The notes below the pieces were generated by a model. That model had not been told where the DNA came from and ran no database searches. It was given only the letters and a program-made list of their open reading frames with translations. Shown in pieces: positions 19,641-31,100 of a DNA stretch of 64,000 bases (positions within the stretch are counted from its first letter, which is position 1; every line of letters starts with the position of its first letter). The position numbers were made by a program, and so were the translations under genes. Source of the DNA: Streptomyces cinereus (GTDB lineage Bacteria > Pseudomonadota > Gammaproteobacteria > Pseudomonadales > Moraxellaceae); NCBI GenBank assembly GCA_014647715.1, contig BMPS01000003.1, forward strand, positions 124,001 through 188,000. Reading direction: 5' to 3'.

Positions 19641-20693
19641 GTGAGGTTATTTACAAAAAACAACAAGCTAGTCGTTGGGGTAGATATCACTACCACTGCG
19701 ATCAAAATGGTTGAAATAACACGGCAGCAAGGTCTATTTCATTTAAGAAATTACGGCATTGAACCGTTACCCCGCGGTGCTGTTGTTGATAAAAATATTG
19801 TAGATATTGAAGCGGTCAGTGACGCCCTCGCAAGATTATCTCGTAGCAGAGGTTTTTCCAGCAAAAATATTGCGACAGCCGTAGCAGGCTCTTCGGTTAT
19901 TAGCAAAATCATTGAGATGGAAGCGGATCTCACAGAGCTTGAACGAGAATCCCTTATACGTCTAGATGCTGATCAATATATTCCCTATCCTTTATCAGAA
20001 GTTAATTTAGATTTTGAAGTGATTGGCCCTTCAGCTACGCCTGATATGTGTAAGGTATTATTAGTTGCCTCTCGCACTGAAAACGTTGACCAACGTGTCG
20101 ACGCGGGTGCTTTGGCGGGGCTGGATACTAAAATTGTGGATGTGGAGTCTTACGCAGTTGAACGCGCCTTTCAATTGATGGTCGATAGCTTGCCAGGTCA
20201 ACCTCAGCATATAGCCCTTATTGATATCGGGCACAGCCAAACCACGCTTTATATTGCAAAGGACGGGGAGTTTGTATACAGCCGTGAACAGCTTTTTGGC
20301 GGTGCCCAGTTAACTGAAAGTATTCAAAATCGTTATGGTTTGACGTTCGAGGAGGCGATGATTAATAAGCGCACCCTGTCATTGCCAGATGATTACTATA
20401 CGGATGTGTTACTGCCATTTTTAGATGCCATTGTGCAGCAAATTACCCGCTCGCTGCAGTTTTATTTTTCATCCAGCCAAAATAGCCAAGTAGAGTATAT
20501 CTTGTTGGGTGGTGGTAGTGCCAGCATTGCGGGTCTAGCGAACATGGTTGAACAAAAACTTGGTACCCGCACAGGTATTGCCAATGCATTTTCAAATATG
20601 ACGATTAATAACCATATCAACACTGAATTACTGATTATGGACGCGCCAAGCTTGATGGCGGCTTGTGGCTTGGCGTTACGGAGTTTTGATTAA
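19641..20693 (+). CDS. pilM: Type IV pilus inner-membrane platform protein PilM
   Basis: 350-residue actin-like cytoplasmic ATP-binding protein that links the pilus motor region to PilN. Nucleotide-binding motifs VGVDITTTAIKMVEI (N-terminal phosphate loop) and HIALIDIGHSQTTLYI (second loop) are visible, then EYILLGGGSASIAGL. The start is GTG at 19641, preceded by AAGGAAC. The last base of its stop overlaps the pilN start, so translation is coupled. First gene of pilMNOPQ, divergent from the PBP1a gene. Confidence 0.95.
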   Translation: MRLFTKNNKLVVGVDITTTAIKMVEITRQQGLFHLRNYGIEPLPRGAVVDKNIVDIEAVSDALARLSRSRGFSSKNIATAVAGSSVISKIIEMEADLTELERESLIRLDADQYIPYPLSEVNLDFEVIGPSATPDMCKVLLVASRTENVDQRVDAGALAGLDTKIVDVESYAVERAFQLMVDSLPGQPQHIALIDIGHSQTTLYIAKDGEFVYSREQLFGGAQLTESIQNRYGLTFEEAMINKRTLSLPDDYYTDVLLPFLDAIVQQITRSLQFYFSSSQNSQVEYILLGGGSASIAGLANMVEQKLGTRTGIANAFSNMTINNHINTELLIMDAPSLMAACGLALRSFD

Positions 20694-21364
20694 TGGCAAA
20701 GATTAACTTACTTCCTTGGCGTCAAGAACTTCGTGAACAAAGAAACCGTGAGTTTATGACTTTAGTGGTTGCGGTATTATTATTATCACTACTCGGTGCC
20801 TTTGCGGCATGGAGTTACTATAAAAATACCCTAGAAAACCAGCAGCTTGCTAATGAACGTATCAAACAAGAAAACGCTAATTTAGACAAGGCGTTAAAAG
20901 AAATCGCAACCCTCGAGCAGCAGCGTGATGATATCATTGCGCGTATGAAAGTGATTCAAGACTTGCAAGGCCGTCGCCCTGTCCCTGTCCGTATTTGGGA
21001 AGATATTGCCAGAATTATCCCCGCACAAATGTATTTAACCAGTATGAAGCGTGAAGCTGATACCATCACCTTTACCGGTCAAGCCGACAACCCGAATGTG
21101 ATTTCAACATTTATGCGCAGTCTTGATGGGACGCAGTGGTTAGAAAAATCGGCTGTGGTCAGTATACAGCAGCCCAATGCGGTGGCTTATCAAGCACCCA
21201 CACCCGCACCTGCTGCTGGTAACATCAGTGCTAGCAGTACCAGCGCAACCTTACCAGAAGCCAATTACGTGACTTTTGTGGTAACAACCATGGTTAAGCA
21301 AACCCAAGTCGCCAGTGCCACCGCTGCAAGTGGCGTTGCGGCAAGTGCGAGTAAGGAGAAATAA
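20693..21364 (+). CDS. pilN: Type IV pilus assembly protein PilN
   Basis: 223-residue bitopic inner-membrane protein. The N-terminal cytoplasmic PilM-binding motif is AKINLLPWR, then a membrane helix at about 22-44, a coiled coil (about 45-90) and a periplasmic fold that pairs with PilO. The C-terminal 50 residues are an Ala/Ser/Pro-rich stretch not needed for the fold in relatives. Overlaps pilM by one base and precedes pilO by two. Confidence 0.93.
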   Translation: MAKINLLPWRQELREQRNREFMTLVVAVLLLSLLGAFAAWSYYKNTLENQQLANERIKQENANLDKALKEIATLEQQRDDIIARMKVIQDLQGRRPVPVRIWEDIARIIPAQMYLTSMKREADTITFTGQADNPNVISTFMRSLDGTQWLEKSAVVSIQQPNAVAYQAPTPAPAAGNISASSTSATLPEANYVTFVVTTMVKQTQVASATAASGVAASASKEK

Positions 21365-21366
21365 CG

Positions 21367-22125
21367 GTGAAATTAACCAATCCGCTAAAAAGACCGAAAC
21401 TCGTCAAAAAACCCGTTCAAATTACCGCAAAAAAATCGTTTGATGTTAAAGCCTTTACCGAAAGCTTTAAATCCCTAGACCAAAACAATTATGGTAGCTG
21501 GCCTGTGCCTGTTAAGGTTACCGTCTTGCTATTTATGGTTGCTGTTATCGCCTTTTTAACTTGGTTTTTACCGATTAGTACCAAACGTGAGGAGATTGCC
21601 GCTGCCGAAGCCGAGCAGCAAACCTTGTTAGATGAATATCGCCAAAAAGAATCCAAAGCACGTCATTTAAAAGAATATCAAGCGCAAGTATTAAAAATGC
21701 AGTCTGATTTTAAAGAACTGCTCAATCAATTACCCAAAGACACCCGTATTTCTGACCTAGTGGATGGGATAAATATGGTTGGTGTAGGCAGTAACATTAA
21801 ATTTCAGGATATCAAAGTTGAACCTGAAGTGTCTCAAGAGTTCTTTATTGAGCAGCCAATTCGTATTGCCGCTTTAGGAGATTATCACCAATTTGGGTCA
21901 TTCATTAGTGGTCTAGCTAAATTACCTCGCATTATTACCCTGCATGACTTTGAGGTCACCAACCCTAGTCCTAGCCTAGACAAGCTACCAGAAACCAATC
22001 TTGTTTTGAACGTTAAAACTTATCGTTCAAAAGAGTTAACTGAAGAAGAATTAAAGAAGGCACAAAAAGATAATCAAAAAAATTCAGCGGGACCTGACAA
22101 TAAGGAAGCGAATAATGGCAATTAA
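21367..22125 (+). CDS. pilO: Type IV pilus assembly protein PilO
   Basis: 252-residue bitopic protein. It has a basic N-terminal tail, a membrane helix at about 52-70 (VKVTVLLFMVAVIAFLTWFL), a coiled coil, and a ferredoxin-like periplasmic domain (FKELLNQLPKDTRISDLVDG; IRIAALGDYHQFGSFISGLA). It forms a heterodimer with PilN in the alignment complex. Starts with GTG at 21367 after GGAG. Its 3' end overlaps pilP by 11 bases. Confidence 0.93.
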   Translation: MKLTNPLKRPKLVKKPVQITAKKSFDVKAFTESFKSLDQNNYGSWPVPVKVTVLLFMVAVIAFLTWFLPISTKREEIAAAEAEQQTLLDEYRQKESKARHLKEYQAQVLKMQSDFKELLNQLPKDTRISDLVDGINMVGVGSNIKFQDIKVEPEVSQEFFIEQPIRIAALGDYHQFGSFISGLAKLPRIITLHDFEVTNPSPSLDKLPETNLVLNVKTYRSKELTEEELKKAQKDNQKNSAGPDNKEANNGN

Positions 22126-22648
22126 TAAAAAACCGCTCTCTATTTGCTTAGCCCTATTAGCCCTGTTATCTGGCTGTACCGACCGTGTCGGTTTGGCAGA
22201 GCAAAAAATGCAGGACATCCGTAACCAGCCCGCGCAACCGGTAAAGCCACCGCCGACACCCGAAGTGGTACAGGAGTTTAATTATAGCGCTTCACAGCTG
22301 CGTAGCCCATTTATGCCGCCCAGTTTAATGCTGCAAGCCAATCAAGTACAGCAAATGAAAGGGGTCAGACCCGATGTGACCCGACTCAAAGAGCCACTTG
22401 AACAATTTGAGTTGAATGAGCTTACCTATAAAGGTACGATGGTGTCATCATCTGGCGAGGTGTATGGTCTTGTGCAACGCCCAGATGGGGGGATTGCCAG
22501 TGTCAAAGTGGGTAATTATATGGGTAAAAATGAGGGGCGTATTGCAGAGATTACGCCAACCCAAATTAACTTAATTGAAATCATACCAGACAGTCGTGTC
22601 GGCTATGTCGAAAAAGCAAACTCAATTGTTGCCGCAGTTAGTCAATAA
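22115..22648 (+). CDS. pilP: Type IV pilus biogenesis lipoprotein PilP
   Basis: 177-residue inner-membrane lipoprotein. Signal peptide with lipobox LLSGC (lipidated Cys at residue 21), a Pro-rich unstructured linker, then the PilP beta-sandwich domain (about 85-175: LEQFELNELTYKGTM through IASVKVGNYMGKNEGRI). In relatives it bridges PilNO to the secretin PilQ. Lies within the coupled pilMNOPQ operon, 17 bases before pilQ. Confidence 0.94.
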   Translation: MAINKKPLSICLALLALLSGCTDRVGLAEQKMQDIRNQPAQPVKPPPTPEVVQEFNYSASQLRSPFMPPSLMLQANQVQQMKGVRPDVTRLKEPLEQFELNELTYKGTMVSSSGEVYGLVQRPDGGIASVKVGNYMGKNEGRIAEITPTQINLIEIIPDSRVGYVEKANSIVAAVSQ

Positions 22649-22665
22649 AACAAAGGGATAACTCA

Positions 22666-25023
22666 ATGAATTTTAATGCCTATCCATTTCGAACTTCAAC
22701 GTCTAAGCTTGCGGTAGCGATGAGTGCGATGTTAGTATCTAGCAGTGTGTTTGCAGCTGATACCATTAGAAATATCTCGGTTACCACGCCGAGCGCTGTG
22801 CTAACAGAACTAAATATCGACTTCGCTAACAGTGCTGTGACGCCGACGGCTTATGAACTTGCCTCACCCACACGACTGGTGTTGGATTTTCCCAATGTGA
22901 ATAATCAAATTTCATCACGGATGCAAACTTATAACAAAGGCTATGTCAACAATGTCACGACGCTGACCAATGACAGTATGACACGTATGATTATTGAGTT
23001 GTCAAATCAAGCGACCTATAGTACGCGTGTGGTCAATAATCGCCTCGTTGTCTCCATGCAGCCGAAGGGAAGCACCCCTGCAGTAACCACCGTAGCTACC
23101 AATTCAGCAATCGTTACACCTGTGGTGACTACCCCCGTCGTTGTGAGTCAGCCCGCAGTAGTAGCGCCTGCTGTCGTCGTGACTGAACCTGTGCCTGCCC
23201 CTGTGATTGTCACGCCGCCACCTGTGGTCGTGCAAACGCCACCACCTGTTGCCGTCGTGACCCAAACACCAAAAGCCGCCCCACCCGCCAATACCATGGT
23301 AGTCAAAGTCAATCCTTTATTAAATCCTGCTGCCGCCGTTGTTCAACAATATAACTATGATGGTCTAGCGGCGATTAATTTTAATGGCACCTCGAACGGC
23401 GGCGGTAATATTAGTATTAATTTGGTGAATGACAGCATCCCAGTGGATGTGCAGCGCATGGGTGATGAGTTAGTTATTCGTTTGACAGGCGCCACCATTC
23501 CAAGCCGACTGCAAAAACAAATGACCGTGGGTAATGGCTTGGTGCGTGATGTTATCGCAACCAACCAAGGACGCAATGGCGTGATTCGTATTGCCATGAC
23601 GGGCGATTATGACTATAAAGCCTTTCAAACAGGTAATCAGCTAAATATCAATATCGATCCCCCCAAACGTTTGCGCGAGCCGACTATTGAAGAACGTACC
23701 TATAGCGGGGCACCTTTATCACTAGAGTTTCAAGATGTCAGCGTGCGTACGATTTTAGAAGTGTTGGCACAACATACCAATACCAATATTGTTGCCAGTG
23801 ACAGCGTCAGTGGTAATATTACCTTGCGTCTGATTAACGTGCCTTGGGATCAAGCCTTAGATATTATTCTAAAAAGTAAAAATTTGGATAAACGGGTTAA
23901 TGGTAATGTAATTTGGGTGGCACCCGCGGCAGAACTTGCCAAACAAGAAGCCGATGAGTTAAAAGCGCAACAAGAGAAAAAAGTATTAGACCCCCTGCGT
24001 ACCGAATATATTCGACTCAACTATGCCAAAGCAGAAAATGTACGAACACTCATTGAAGCAGGCAGAGCAACATCCGATCGTTCGAGCGGCAATACCTCAC
24101 TGTTAACAGACAGAGGTACAGTCACAATCGATACCAGAACCAATACTTTGATTGTTAAAGACACCGCTGAAACCATCAGCAACATCCGTGATTTGATTAG
24201 TAAAATCGATATCGCTGTCAAACAAGTGATGATTGAAGCCCGCATTGTCAGCGCGACAGACACCTTTAGTAAAGAACTTGGGGTGAAATGGGGCATTTTA
24301 TCGCAAGGCGCGGCAAGTAATCGTAACCTGCTGGTGGGTGGTAAATTAAGTACCATTGATAGCCTTAAAAACTATAAGATGGAGCCTAGCCCTGACGGTA
24401 CTAGTTATCCAAAATATAGCGGCCTCACTGCGGCTAATAATCTTAGCGTCAATTTGGGGGTAAACAACGCCGCCGCAGGATCGATTGCCTTTGGCTTGTT
24501 GAGCATTTCAGATTTACTATTAGATTTAGAATTGTCAGCCATGCAAGCGGATAACAAGGGTGAAGTCATCTCCAGTCCAAAAGTGCTAACCGCCGACAAA
24601 CAAACAGCTAAAGTAATGTCGGGCACGCAAATCCCTTATCAAGAGGCGTCGGCTAGTGGCGCAACATCTACATCCTTTAAAGATGCCGCACTTAGCTTAG
24701 AAGTTACTCCAAATATAACACCTGAAGGAAAAATAGGATTAGAGCTATTGATTGAGAATGGTACACCTAATTATTCTACTAATCCAGTTTCTATAGATAA
24801 GGATTCGATTAATACGAGTGTGGTTGTCGATGATGGTCAAACTGTAGTTTTGGGTGGAATATTTAAAAATACTTTAGGAAACAATGTTACAAAAGTGCCT
24901 TTCTTAGGAGATTTACCTTATGTTGATCGCTTCTTTAAGCGCACCTCAAAAACCAATAACAAGCAAGAATTATTGATTTTTGTGACCCCAAAATTGGTGA
25001 ATGACACAGGTCGTATCAATTAA
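22666..25023 (+). CDS. pilQ: Type IV pilus secretin PilQ
   Basis: 785-residue outer-membrane secretin through which the pilus emerges. It has a signal peptide (about 1-30, cleavage after SSSVFA) and an AMIN domain at about 36-130. A Pro/Val/Thr-rich linker (about 135-210) is followed by a second AMIN-type domain. The STN/N0 domain is at about 345-400 (SVRTILEVLAQHTNTNIVAS), then an N1 domain and the secretin barrel (IPYQEASASGATSTSFKDA; VPFLGDLPYVDRFFK). The last 250 bases are more AT-rich than the rest, but the frame stays intact to the conserved end ELLIFVTPKLV. Confidence 0.96.
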   Translation: MNFNAYPFRTSTSKLAVAMSAMLVSSSVFAADTIRNISVTTPSAVLTELNIDFANSAVTPTAYELASPTRLVLDFPNVNNQISSRMQTYNKGYVNNVTTLTNDSMTRMIIELSNQATYSTRVVNNRLVVSMQPKGSTPAVTTVATNSAIVTPVVTTPVVVSQPAVVAPAVVVTEPVPAPVIVTPPPVVVQTPPPVAVVTQTPKAAPPANTMVVKVNPLLNPAAAVVQQYNYDGLAAINFNGTSNGGGNISINLVNDSIPVDVQRMGDELVIRLTGATIPSRLQKQMTVGNGLVRDVIATNQGRNGVIRIAMTGDYDYKAFQTGNQLNINIDPPKRLREPTIEERTYSGAPLSLEFQDVSVRTILEVLAQHTNTNIVASDSVSGNITLRLINVPWDQALDIILKSKNLDKRVNGNVIWVAPAAELAKQEADELKAQQEKKVLDPLRTEYIRLNYAKAENVRTLIEAGRATSDRSSGNTSLLTDRGTVTIDTRTNTLIVKDTAETISNIRDLISKIDIAVKQVMIEARIVSATDTFSKELGVKWGILSQGAASNRNLLVGGKLSTIDSLKNYKMEPSPDGTSYPKYSGLTAANNLSVNLGVNNAAAGSIAFGLLSISDLLLDLELSAMQADNKGEVISSPKVLTADKQTAKVMSGTQIPYQEASASGATSTSFKDAALSLEVTPNITPEGKIGLELLIENGTPNYSTNPVSIDKDSINTSVVVDDGQTVVLGGIFKNTLGNNVTKVPFLGDLPYVDRFFKRTSKTNNKQELLIFVTPKLVNDTGRIN

Positions 25024-25130
25024 TTGACAACCCAACAGACGTTTTGCATAACAAAATAGTGTTATAGCGCATTGCCACAAATCACAGTATAATGTTTTCA
25101 ATATATTATAGAGTGATTTGTGGTTTTTTT

Positions 25131-25667
25131 ATGGAGTGTAATCAACCTAAGCCGTTAATTATTTTGATTGGTCCAATGGGTGCGGGTAAGACCACAATTG
25201 GTAAACTGTTGGCGCAGCAACTTGGGTTTACGTTTTATGACAGTGATCAGGAGATAGAACGCGTCTCAGGTGCCAGTATTAGCTGGATTTTTGAAAAAGA
25301 GGGTGAAGTAGGGTTTCGTCAACGCGAAACACGTGTGCTTGATAAACTAACCCAGCTCGATCATGTCGTACTAGCCACAGGCGGTGGGGCAGTAACGATC
25401 GCTGAAAATCACCATTTTTTAAAACGGGGTATAATCATCTATTTGCGGGCAGAAGTTGACATTCAATATGAACGCACATGTCGTGACCGCAACCGCCCGT
25501 TATTACAAACAGACAATCCTAAGCAAAAGTTAACCGAACTGTTTTGTAAACGTGACCCAATTTATCAGCAGCTTGCTGACATCACCGTTGTTACGGGTCA
25601 CAGTTCCCCAAAAAAAATGGTGCATGACATTTTGTTGCAATTGCAAGATGCCAATATAACCGTCTAA
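25131..25667 (+). CDS. aroK: Shikimate kinase
   Basis: Cytoplasmic kinase that phosphorylates shikimate with ATP. I prefer the ATG at 25131 (178 residues), because it places the Walker A motif GPMGAGKTTIGK near the N terminus as in relatives. An in-frame ATG at 25092 would add 13 residues. Other motifs: DSDQEIERVSGASISWIFEKEGE split by the shikimate-binding Asp/Arg region, GGGAVT, and the lid RDRNRPLL. Follows pilQ and precedes aroB, a classic gammaproteobacterial order. Confidence 0.93.
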   Translation: MECNQPKPLIILIGPMGAGKTTIGKLLAQQLGFTFYDSDQEIERVSGASISWIFEKEGEVGFRQRETRVLDKLTQLDHVVLATGGGAVTIAENHHFLKRGIIIYLRAEVDIQYERTCRDRNRPLLQTDNPKQKLTELFCKRDPIYQQLADITVVTGHSSPKKMVHDILLQLQDANITV

Positions 25668-25735
25668 ATGTAGCACTATAGATATGACAAGCTAATTGAT
25701 GACAACCTACTAGATGCTAAAAAGATAACATTGAT

Positions 25736-26833
25736 ATGAGTACTGCCATGCGCCGTGAGTTAATTGTCCATACACGTTCACACGACTATCCCATTTTTAT
25801 TGGGGAAAATCTCATCGAAACCTTTGATTTTGCTGACTATATTGGTGGCAAACAAATATTGGTTGTCACCAATGAGATAGTTGCACCCCTATATCTTGAT
25901 AAACTCGTCGCACGTTTGCCTGCCGATAAACTCATTAAGACTTGTATTTTACCTGATGGTGAGCAATATAAAACCCAGCAAAGCATTGACCGTATTTATG
26001 ATCAGTTGATGGAAAATCACTTTAACCGTGACTGTACGCTGATTGCCCTTGGTGGTGGCGTCATTGGCGATATGGTGGGTTTTGCGGCAGCAAGTTTTAT
26101 GCGCGGTGTAGATTTTATCCAAATTCCCACAACGTTGTTATCGCAAGTGGATTCTAGCGTGGGCGGCAAAACAGGCATCAATCATCGCTTGGGCAAAAAT
26201 ATGATTGGCGCGTTTTGGCAGCCGCGTCTTGTTTTGGCAGATATGACTACCTTAAAAACCTTGCCACCACGTGAATTATCAGCAGGGTTAGCAGAAGTCA
26301 TTAAATACGCGTTAATCGGCGATGTGGCGTTTTTGGCTTGGCTTGAAACCCATATGACATCGTTACGCGCGCTCGATTTGAATTTATTAGCCCAAGCTGT
26401 ACTGATTTCTTGCCAGCATAAAGCAGATATTGTGGCGCAAGATGAGTTTGAAGCTAATACGCGTGCGCTGCTTAATTTTGGTCATACCTTTGGGCATGTG
26501 ATTGAAACGCATGAAGGTTATGGCAATTGGCTGCATGGTGAGGCAGTCGCGGTAGGCATGATTCAAGCGATGCAGTTGTCACAAAAACAAGGTTGGCTCA
26601 GCGCGGATGATGTTGACAGAGCCAGTTCTTTAATCGCTCGTGCTGATTTACCCACCCATCCGCCAGTCATTGAGGTGAATACGGCACTGGATTTGATGGG
26701 TCATGATAAAAAAGTCAAATCCGGCAAAATTCGTCTAGTATTACTAGAAAAATTGGGACAAGCGGTATTAACGTCAGCGTATGACCCAGCGTTACTAACA
26801 GACGTGCTGGCTTTGACTGACAAAGCTAATTGA
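25736..26833 (+). CDS. aroB: 3-dehydroquinate synthase
   Basis: 365-residue NAD- and Zn-dependent enzyme converting DAHP to 3-dehydroquinate, the second shikimate-pathway step. Motifs: [11 protein letters not shown], the NAD loop [33 protein letters not shown], and zinc ligands in [17 protein letters not shown] and [23 protein letters not shown] (split motif, His residues visible). Starts at ATG 25736; an ATG four codons later is an alternative. Confidence 0.96.
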   Translation: MSTAMRRELIVHTRSHDYPIFIGENLIETFDFADYIGGKQILVVTNEIVAPLYLDKLVARLPADKLIKTCILPDGEQYKTQQSIDRIYDQLMENHFNRDCTLIALGGGVIGDMVGFAAASFMRGVDFIQIPTTLLSQVDSSVGGKTGINHRLGKNMIGAFWQPRLVLADMTTLKTLPPRELSAGLAEVIKYALIGDVAFLAWLETHMTSLRALDLNLLAQAVLISCQHKADIVAQDEFEANTRALLNFGHTFGHVIETHEGYGNWLHGEAVAVGMIQAMQLSQKQGWLSADDVDRASSLIARADLPTHPPVIEVNTALDLMGHDKKVKSGKIRLVLLEKLGQAVLTSAYDPALLTDVLALTDKAN

Positions 26834-26902
26834 TATAAATTTTATAGATGGGTTAAAGCGTCATATTGGACGTTAACCTTACCTCGGATAGAAGGTTGTT
26901 TT

Positions 26903-27889
26903 ATGGTGCATTCTTTATCTACGCTGTATCGTTCATGGGCATTTAAAGTGACCACTTGGCTGATTTTAGCGGCGATTGCAGGCGGCTTGACGGTCATGGT
27001 GTGGATTGCTTCTGCGGTAAAGCCTGCCAAAAGTGCGGTGAAAGCGGCGAGTAATGCCAATCTCAATCAAGATCCCACCGCGCTACTATTGGCAAAAACA
27101 CCTGAAGAGCTTAATACCAAAGTTAGACCCATCAAATTTGATGCGGTAATTCGTGATATGCGCAACTATCCCAAAGAATTTAAGGACAGTCGCTTTATCA
27201 AGGCCAATAACGGTAAATGGACAGTTCAAGTCATGAACGTGGTGGAGCACGAAGTGGTCACCGATTACCTAAATAGCCGTGACGATCGTGACAAATTTAA
27301 TTATTTTCGTATCGTTGATGCGCATAACCAAAAACGCTTTGTGGTCACCTATGGCGTATTTGGCTCAGTACAAGAAGCGGTTGGCGCGGCTAAAGTAGTG
27401 AATTTTAATTTACCAAAAGAGGTCAAGGCATTTCCTGAAGAATTTAAAATGTATGCCCCGCAAATGGATGAGTATGAAGTCGCGCCGCCCCTTCGTGATG
27501 TCGGTAAGACAGCCGCGCGAGAAGTCAAACTAACCTCCACACCAAAATTATTGCCTGCGCCAAAAGCCAAAGTTGAACGACAACCACAACCGGCTACCCC
27601 TAGAGCAGCAGAACCAAAACGCATGGCGCCAAAAACCAGCATTGAAAAGTCAACTAATCCTCAAGAGACCCTTTCTATCCAAGAAGGTAAAGTGATTGCT
27701 GAAAGCGACAATCATAACGCTTCAAACGCGCCTCGTTCAGAACCAAAAGTTATCAATAGCAAGAATGATAATGCTGATGTCAAACTTAAACAAACCCACA
27801 GCAAGCCGGCTGAAGAAAAGCCAAAACCCAAAGATGCCTCAAAGGATAGCATGGGCGAATTAATCAACCAAAAGTCCCAAGCCAACTAG
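26903..27889 (+). CDS. SPOR domain inner-membrane protein downstream of aroB
   Basis: 328 residues: one N-terminal membrane helix at about 14-39, then a SPOR-like domain (about 105-190: GKWTVQVMNVVEHEVVTDYL ending in FPEEFKMYAP), and a long Lys/Pro/Glu-rich disordered tail. In Pseudomonas and enterics the gene after aroB is damX, a SPOR-domain division protein. Topology and position fit that role, although here the SPOR domain is central rather than C-terminal. Function is inferred from context. Confidence 0.65.
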   Translation: MVHSLSTLYRSWAFKVTTWLILAAIAGGLTVMVWIASAVKPAKSAVKAASNANLNQDPTALLLAKTPEELNTKVRPIKFDAVIRDMRNYPKEFKDSRFIKANNGKWTVQVMNVVEHEVVTDYLNSRDDRDKFNYFRIVDAHNQKRFVVTYGVFGSVQEAVGAAKVVNFNLPKEVKAFPEEFKMYAPQMDEYEVAPPLRDVGKTAAREVKLTSTPKLLPAPKAKVERQPQPATPRAAEPKRMAPKTSIEKSTNPQETLSIQEGKVIAESDNHNASNAPRSEPKVINSKNDNADVKLKQTHSKPAEEKPKPKDASKDSMGELINQKSQAN

Positions 27890-28111
27890 TGAGGTTAGAC
27901 AGGTTGGTTAGTTTTGGGATTCAAATAACAGTGGATTTTTATAGCCTTTTTCGTTAATATAACGAAGGGTATCATTTTGATTTCTTATGGTACATATAGA
28001 TAACAAACATGACAGTTATCTATTCCAATCTTTTATGATTCAATAGCAAACATTGCACATATTTATAGTATGCCCATTTCTTTGCTACCAGCTTGTTAAG
28101 GGAACACGCTT

Positions 28112-31100
28112 ATGTCTTTAAATCAGTATTCAGATCAGCATAATCTTTACCAACCCGATGTGTTCAAAGACAACTGTGGGTTTGGTTTGATTGCGCATAC
28201 CCATGGTGAAGCTAGTCATGACTTAGTGCAAACAGCGATTCATAGTTTAAGCTGTATGACCCACCGCGGTGGCGTAGCAGCTGATGGTAAGACAGGCGAT
28301 GGTTGTGGTCTATTGATTGCGACGCCCAAAGTATTTTTTAAAAAAATCGCTTCAGACAATGGCTTTACCCTAAACGAAATTTTTGCCGTCGGCACGGTAT
28401 TTGTTAACCTTGATAAAGCATTAGCACAGCAAAGCCAAGATACACTAAGCCAAGCGATTGAAGCACAAGGTTTACTAGTCGCTGGCTGGCGAGATGTGCC
28501 GGTTGATTTAAGTATCGTCGGTGACATTGCCCGTGAATCACTCCCAGGCTTTAAACAAATTTTAGTTAATTGCCCAATCAATATGGACGAGGCAACCTTT
28601 AACCGTAAATTATTCGTTGCACGACGCAAAGCAGAAATCGAACTGAAAGATGACCCGTTATTTTATGTGACGTCATTGACCTCACAAGTGGTTATCTACA
28701 AAGGATTGGTCATGCCTGCCGATTTACCCGCGTTCTTCTTGGATTTGCAAGACGAACGTTTGGCGTCACACATTGTGGTATTCCACCAACGTTTCTCAAC
28801 CAATACTCTGCCAAGATGGCCACTGGCCCAGCCTTTTCGCTATCTTGCCCACAATGGTGAATTAAACACGATTGACGGTAACCGTGACTGGGCAGTCGCT
28901 CGTACGCCAAAATTTGTCACCGATTTGATTCCAGAGCTGCAAGAATTACAACCACTCGTCAACCGTGTGGGCTCTGACTCATCAAGCTTAGACAATATGC
29001 TTGAGGTACTGGTATCAGGGGGTATGGATTTATTCCGTGCGCTTTCTATCCTCGTGCCACCCGCTTGGCAAAATGTTGACACGATGGACATGGATTTACG
29101 CGCGTTTTATGAGTTTTACTCACAGCACATGGAAGCGTGGGATGGTCCAGCCGGTCTAGTCATACAAGATGGTCGCTATGCGGTTTGTATGCTTGACCGC
29201 AATGGTTTACGTCCATCACGTTGGGTGACTACCAAAAATGGCTATATCACCGTGGCTTCAGAAATCGGTACTTGGGATTATCAGCCTGAAGACGTGATTG
29301 CTAAAGGTCGCGTAGGACCGGGTCAAATGCTAGTGATTGATACCGAAACTGGTAACATCATGGACACCAAAGCAGTGGGTCGTCAACTGAAAAAAGCCCA
29401 CCCATATCGCCTATGGTTACGTGAAAATGCGGTACGTCTACGGGATGATGAACAGCTAGAAGAAAAAGCTTACGAGCAACGTGAAACAGGCGAGAATCTG
29501 TTAGCGCTGCAAAAAATGTTTCATATCACCAATGAAGAACGCACAGAGATCATCCGTCCTTCAGCCGAAAACGGTCAAGAAGCCGTTGGTTCGATGGGGG
29601 ATGATACCCCGATGGCGGTACTGTCAAAACAAGTTCGTCACGTGGCTGATTTCTTCCGTCAACAATTCGCTCAGGTTACCAACCCACCAATCGATCCTCT
29701 GCGCGAAGCGATTGTGATGTCATTGGAAACTTGTTTGGGTAGCGAAAAGAATATTTTTGAGCCCACGCCAGACCACGCCAACCGTATCGTATTGTCATCG
29801 CCTGTGTTGTCATCGAGCAAAATGATGCAACTACGCAGCGTCACAAAACCAGGTTTTGAAATTGAAACCATTGATTTAAATTATGATGAATCAATGGCGT
29901 TAGACGATGCCATCAAACATATCTGTGAGCAAGCTGCCCAAGCGGTACGTGCAGGTAAAGTACTGATTGTATTATCTGACCGCAATATTGAAAAAGGTAA
30001 AGTACCTGCCAATGCCATTATGGTGACAGGTGCGGTGCATCATCACTTGATTAATGTGGGTTTACGCGCAGATGCCAACTTAATCATCGAAACAGGTTTG
30101 GTACGTGATTCGCACCAATTAGCGGTCTTGCTAGGGTTTGGTGCTACTGCGGTTTATCCATACTTGGCTTACAATGTGATTGCAGACTTGGTCGATAAAG
30201 GCGACTTGCTTGGTGATCCGCTTTACGCCAAAAACAACTTCCGCAAAAGCTTGGATAAAGGCTTATTAAAAATCCTATCAAAAATGGGTATTTCCACCGT
30301 CTCTTCTTACCGCGGCGCGCAATTGTTTGAAGCCGTGGGTTTATCAGAAGAAGTGGTTGAGCTTTGCTTTACTGGGGTTGAAAGCCGTATCTCAGGTGCT
30401 ACGTTTGAAGATTTGGCGATTGACCAACAAATCTTGGCAAAAAATGCCTTTACTAAGCGTGTACCGCTTGACCAAGGCGGCTTGTTAAAATTCGTCTTTA
30501 ACAAAGAATACCACGCCTTCAACCCAGATGTGATTCAAGCGCTACATAAAGCGGTACGCACGGGCGACTACGACAACTACAAAGAATATGCGTCGATTGT
30601 CAACAGCCGCCCCGTAGCGACGTTACGTGATTTGCTGCAGTTAGATACCAGTAAATCCATCAGTGTTGATGACGTTGAGCCCATTGAACAAATCCTAAAA
30701 CGCTTTGACTCAGCAGGTATGTCATTAGGCGCCTTGTCGCCAGAGGCACACGAGGCGATTGCAACCGCGATGAACACGATTGGCGGACGTTCAAACTCGG
30801 GTGAGGGCGGTGAAGATCCCACGCGTTATGGCACGATTCGTAACTCAAAAATCAAACAAGTCGCCTCAGGTCGTTTTGGGGTCACACCGGCTTACTTGCG
30901 TTCTGCCGAAGTCATGCAGATTAAAATCGCGCAGGGGGCAAAACCCGGTGAAGGCGGTCAGTTACCCGGTGGTAAAGTAAATAGCCTAATTGCGCGTTTG
31001 CGTTACTCAGTGCCAGGCGTGACCTTGATTTCACCGCCACCGCATCATGATATTTATTCGATTGAAGACTTGGCGCAGCTAATTTTTGACTTAAAACAAG

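Noticed and set aside
24700-25023. Frameshift or foreign segment at the AT-rich end of pilQ
   Set aside because: Base composition changes but the secretin frame and its conserved terminal motifs are intact.
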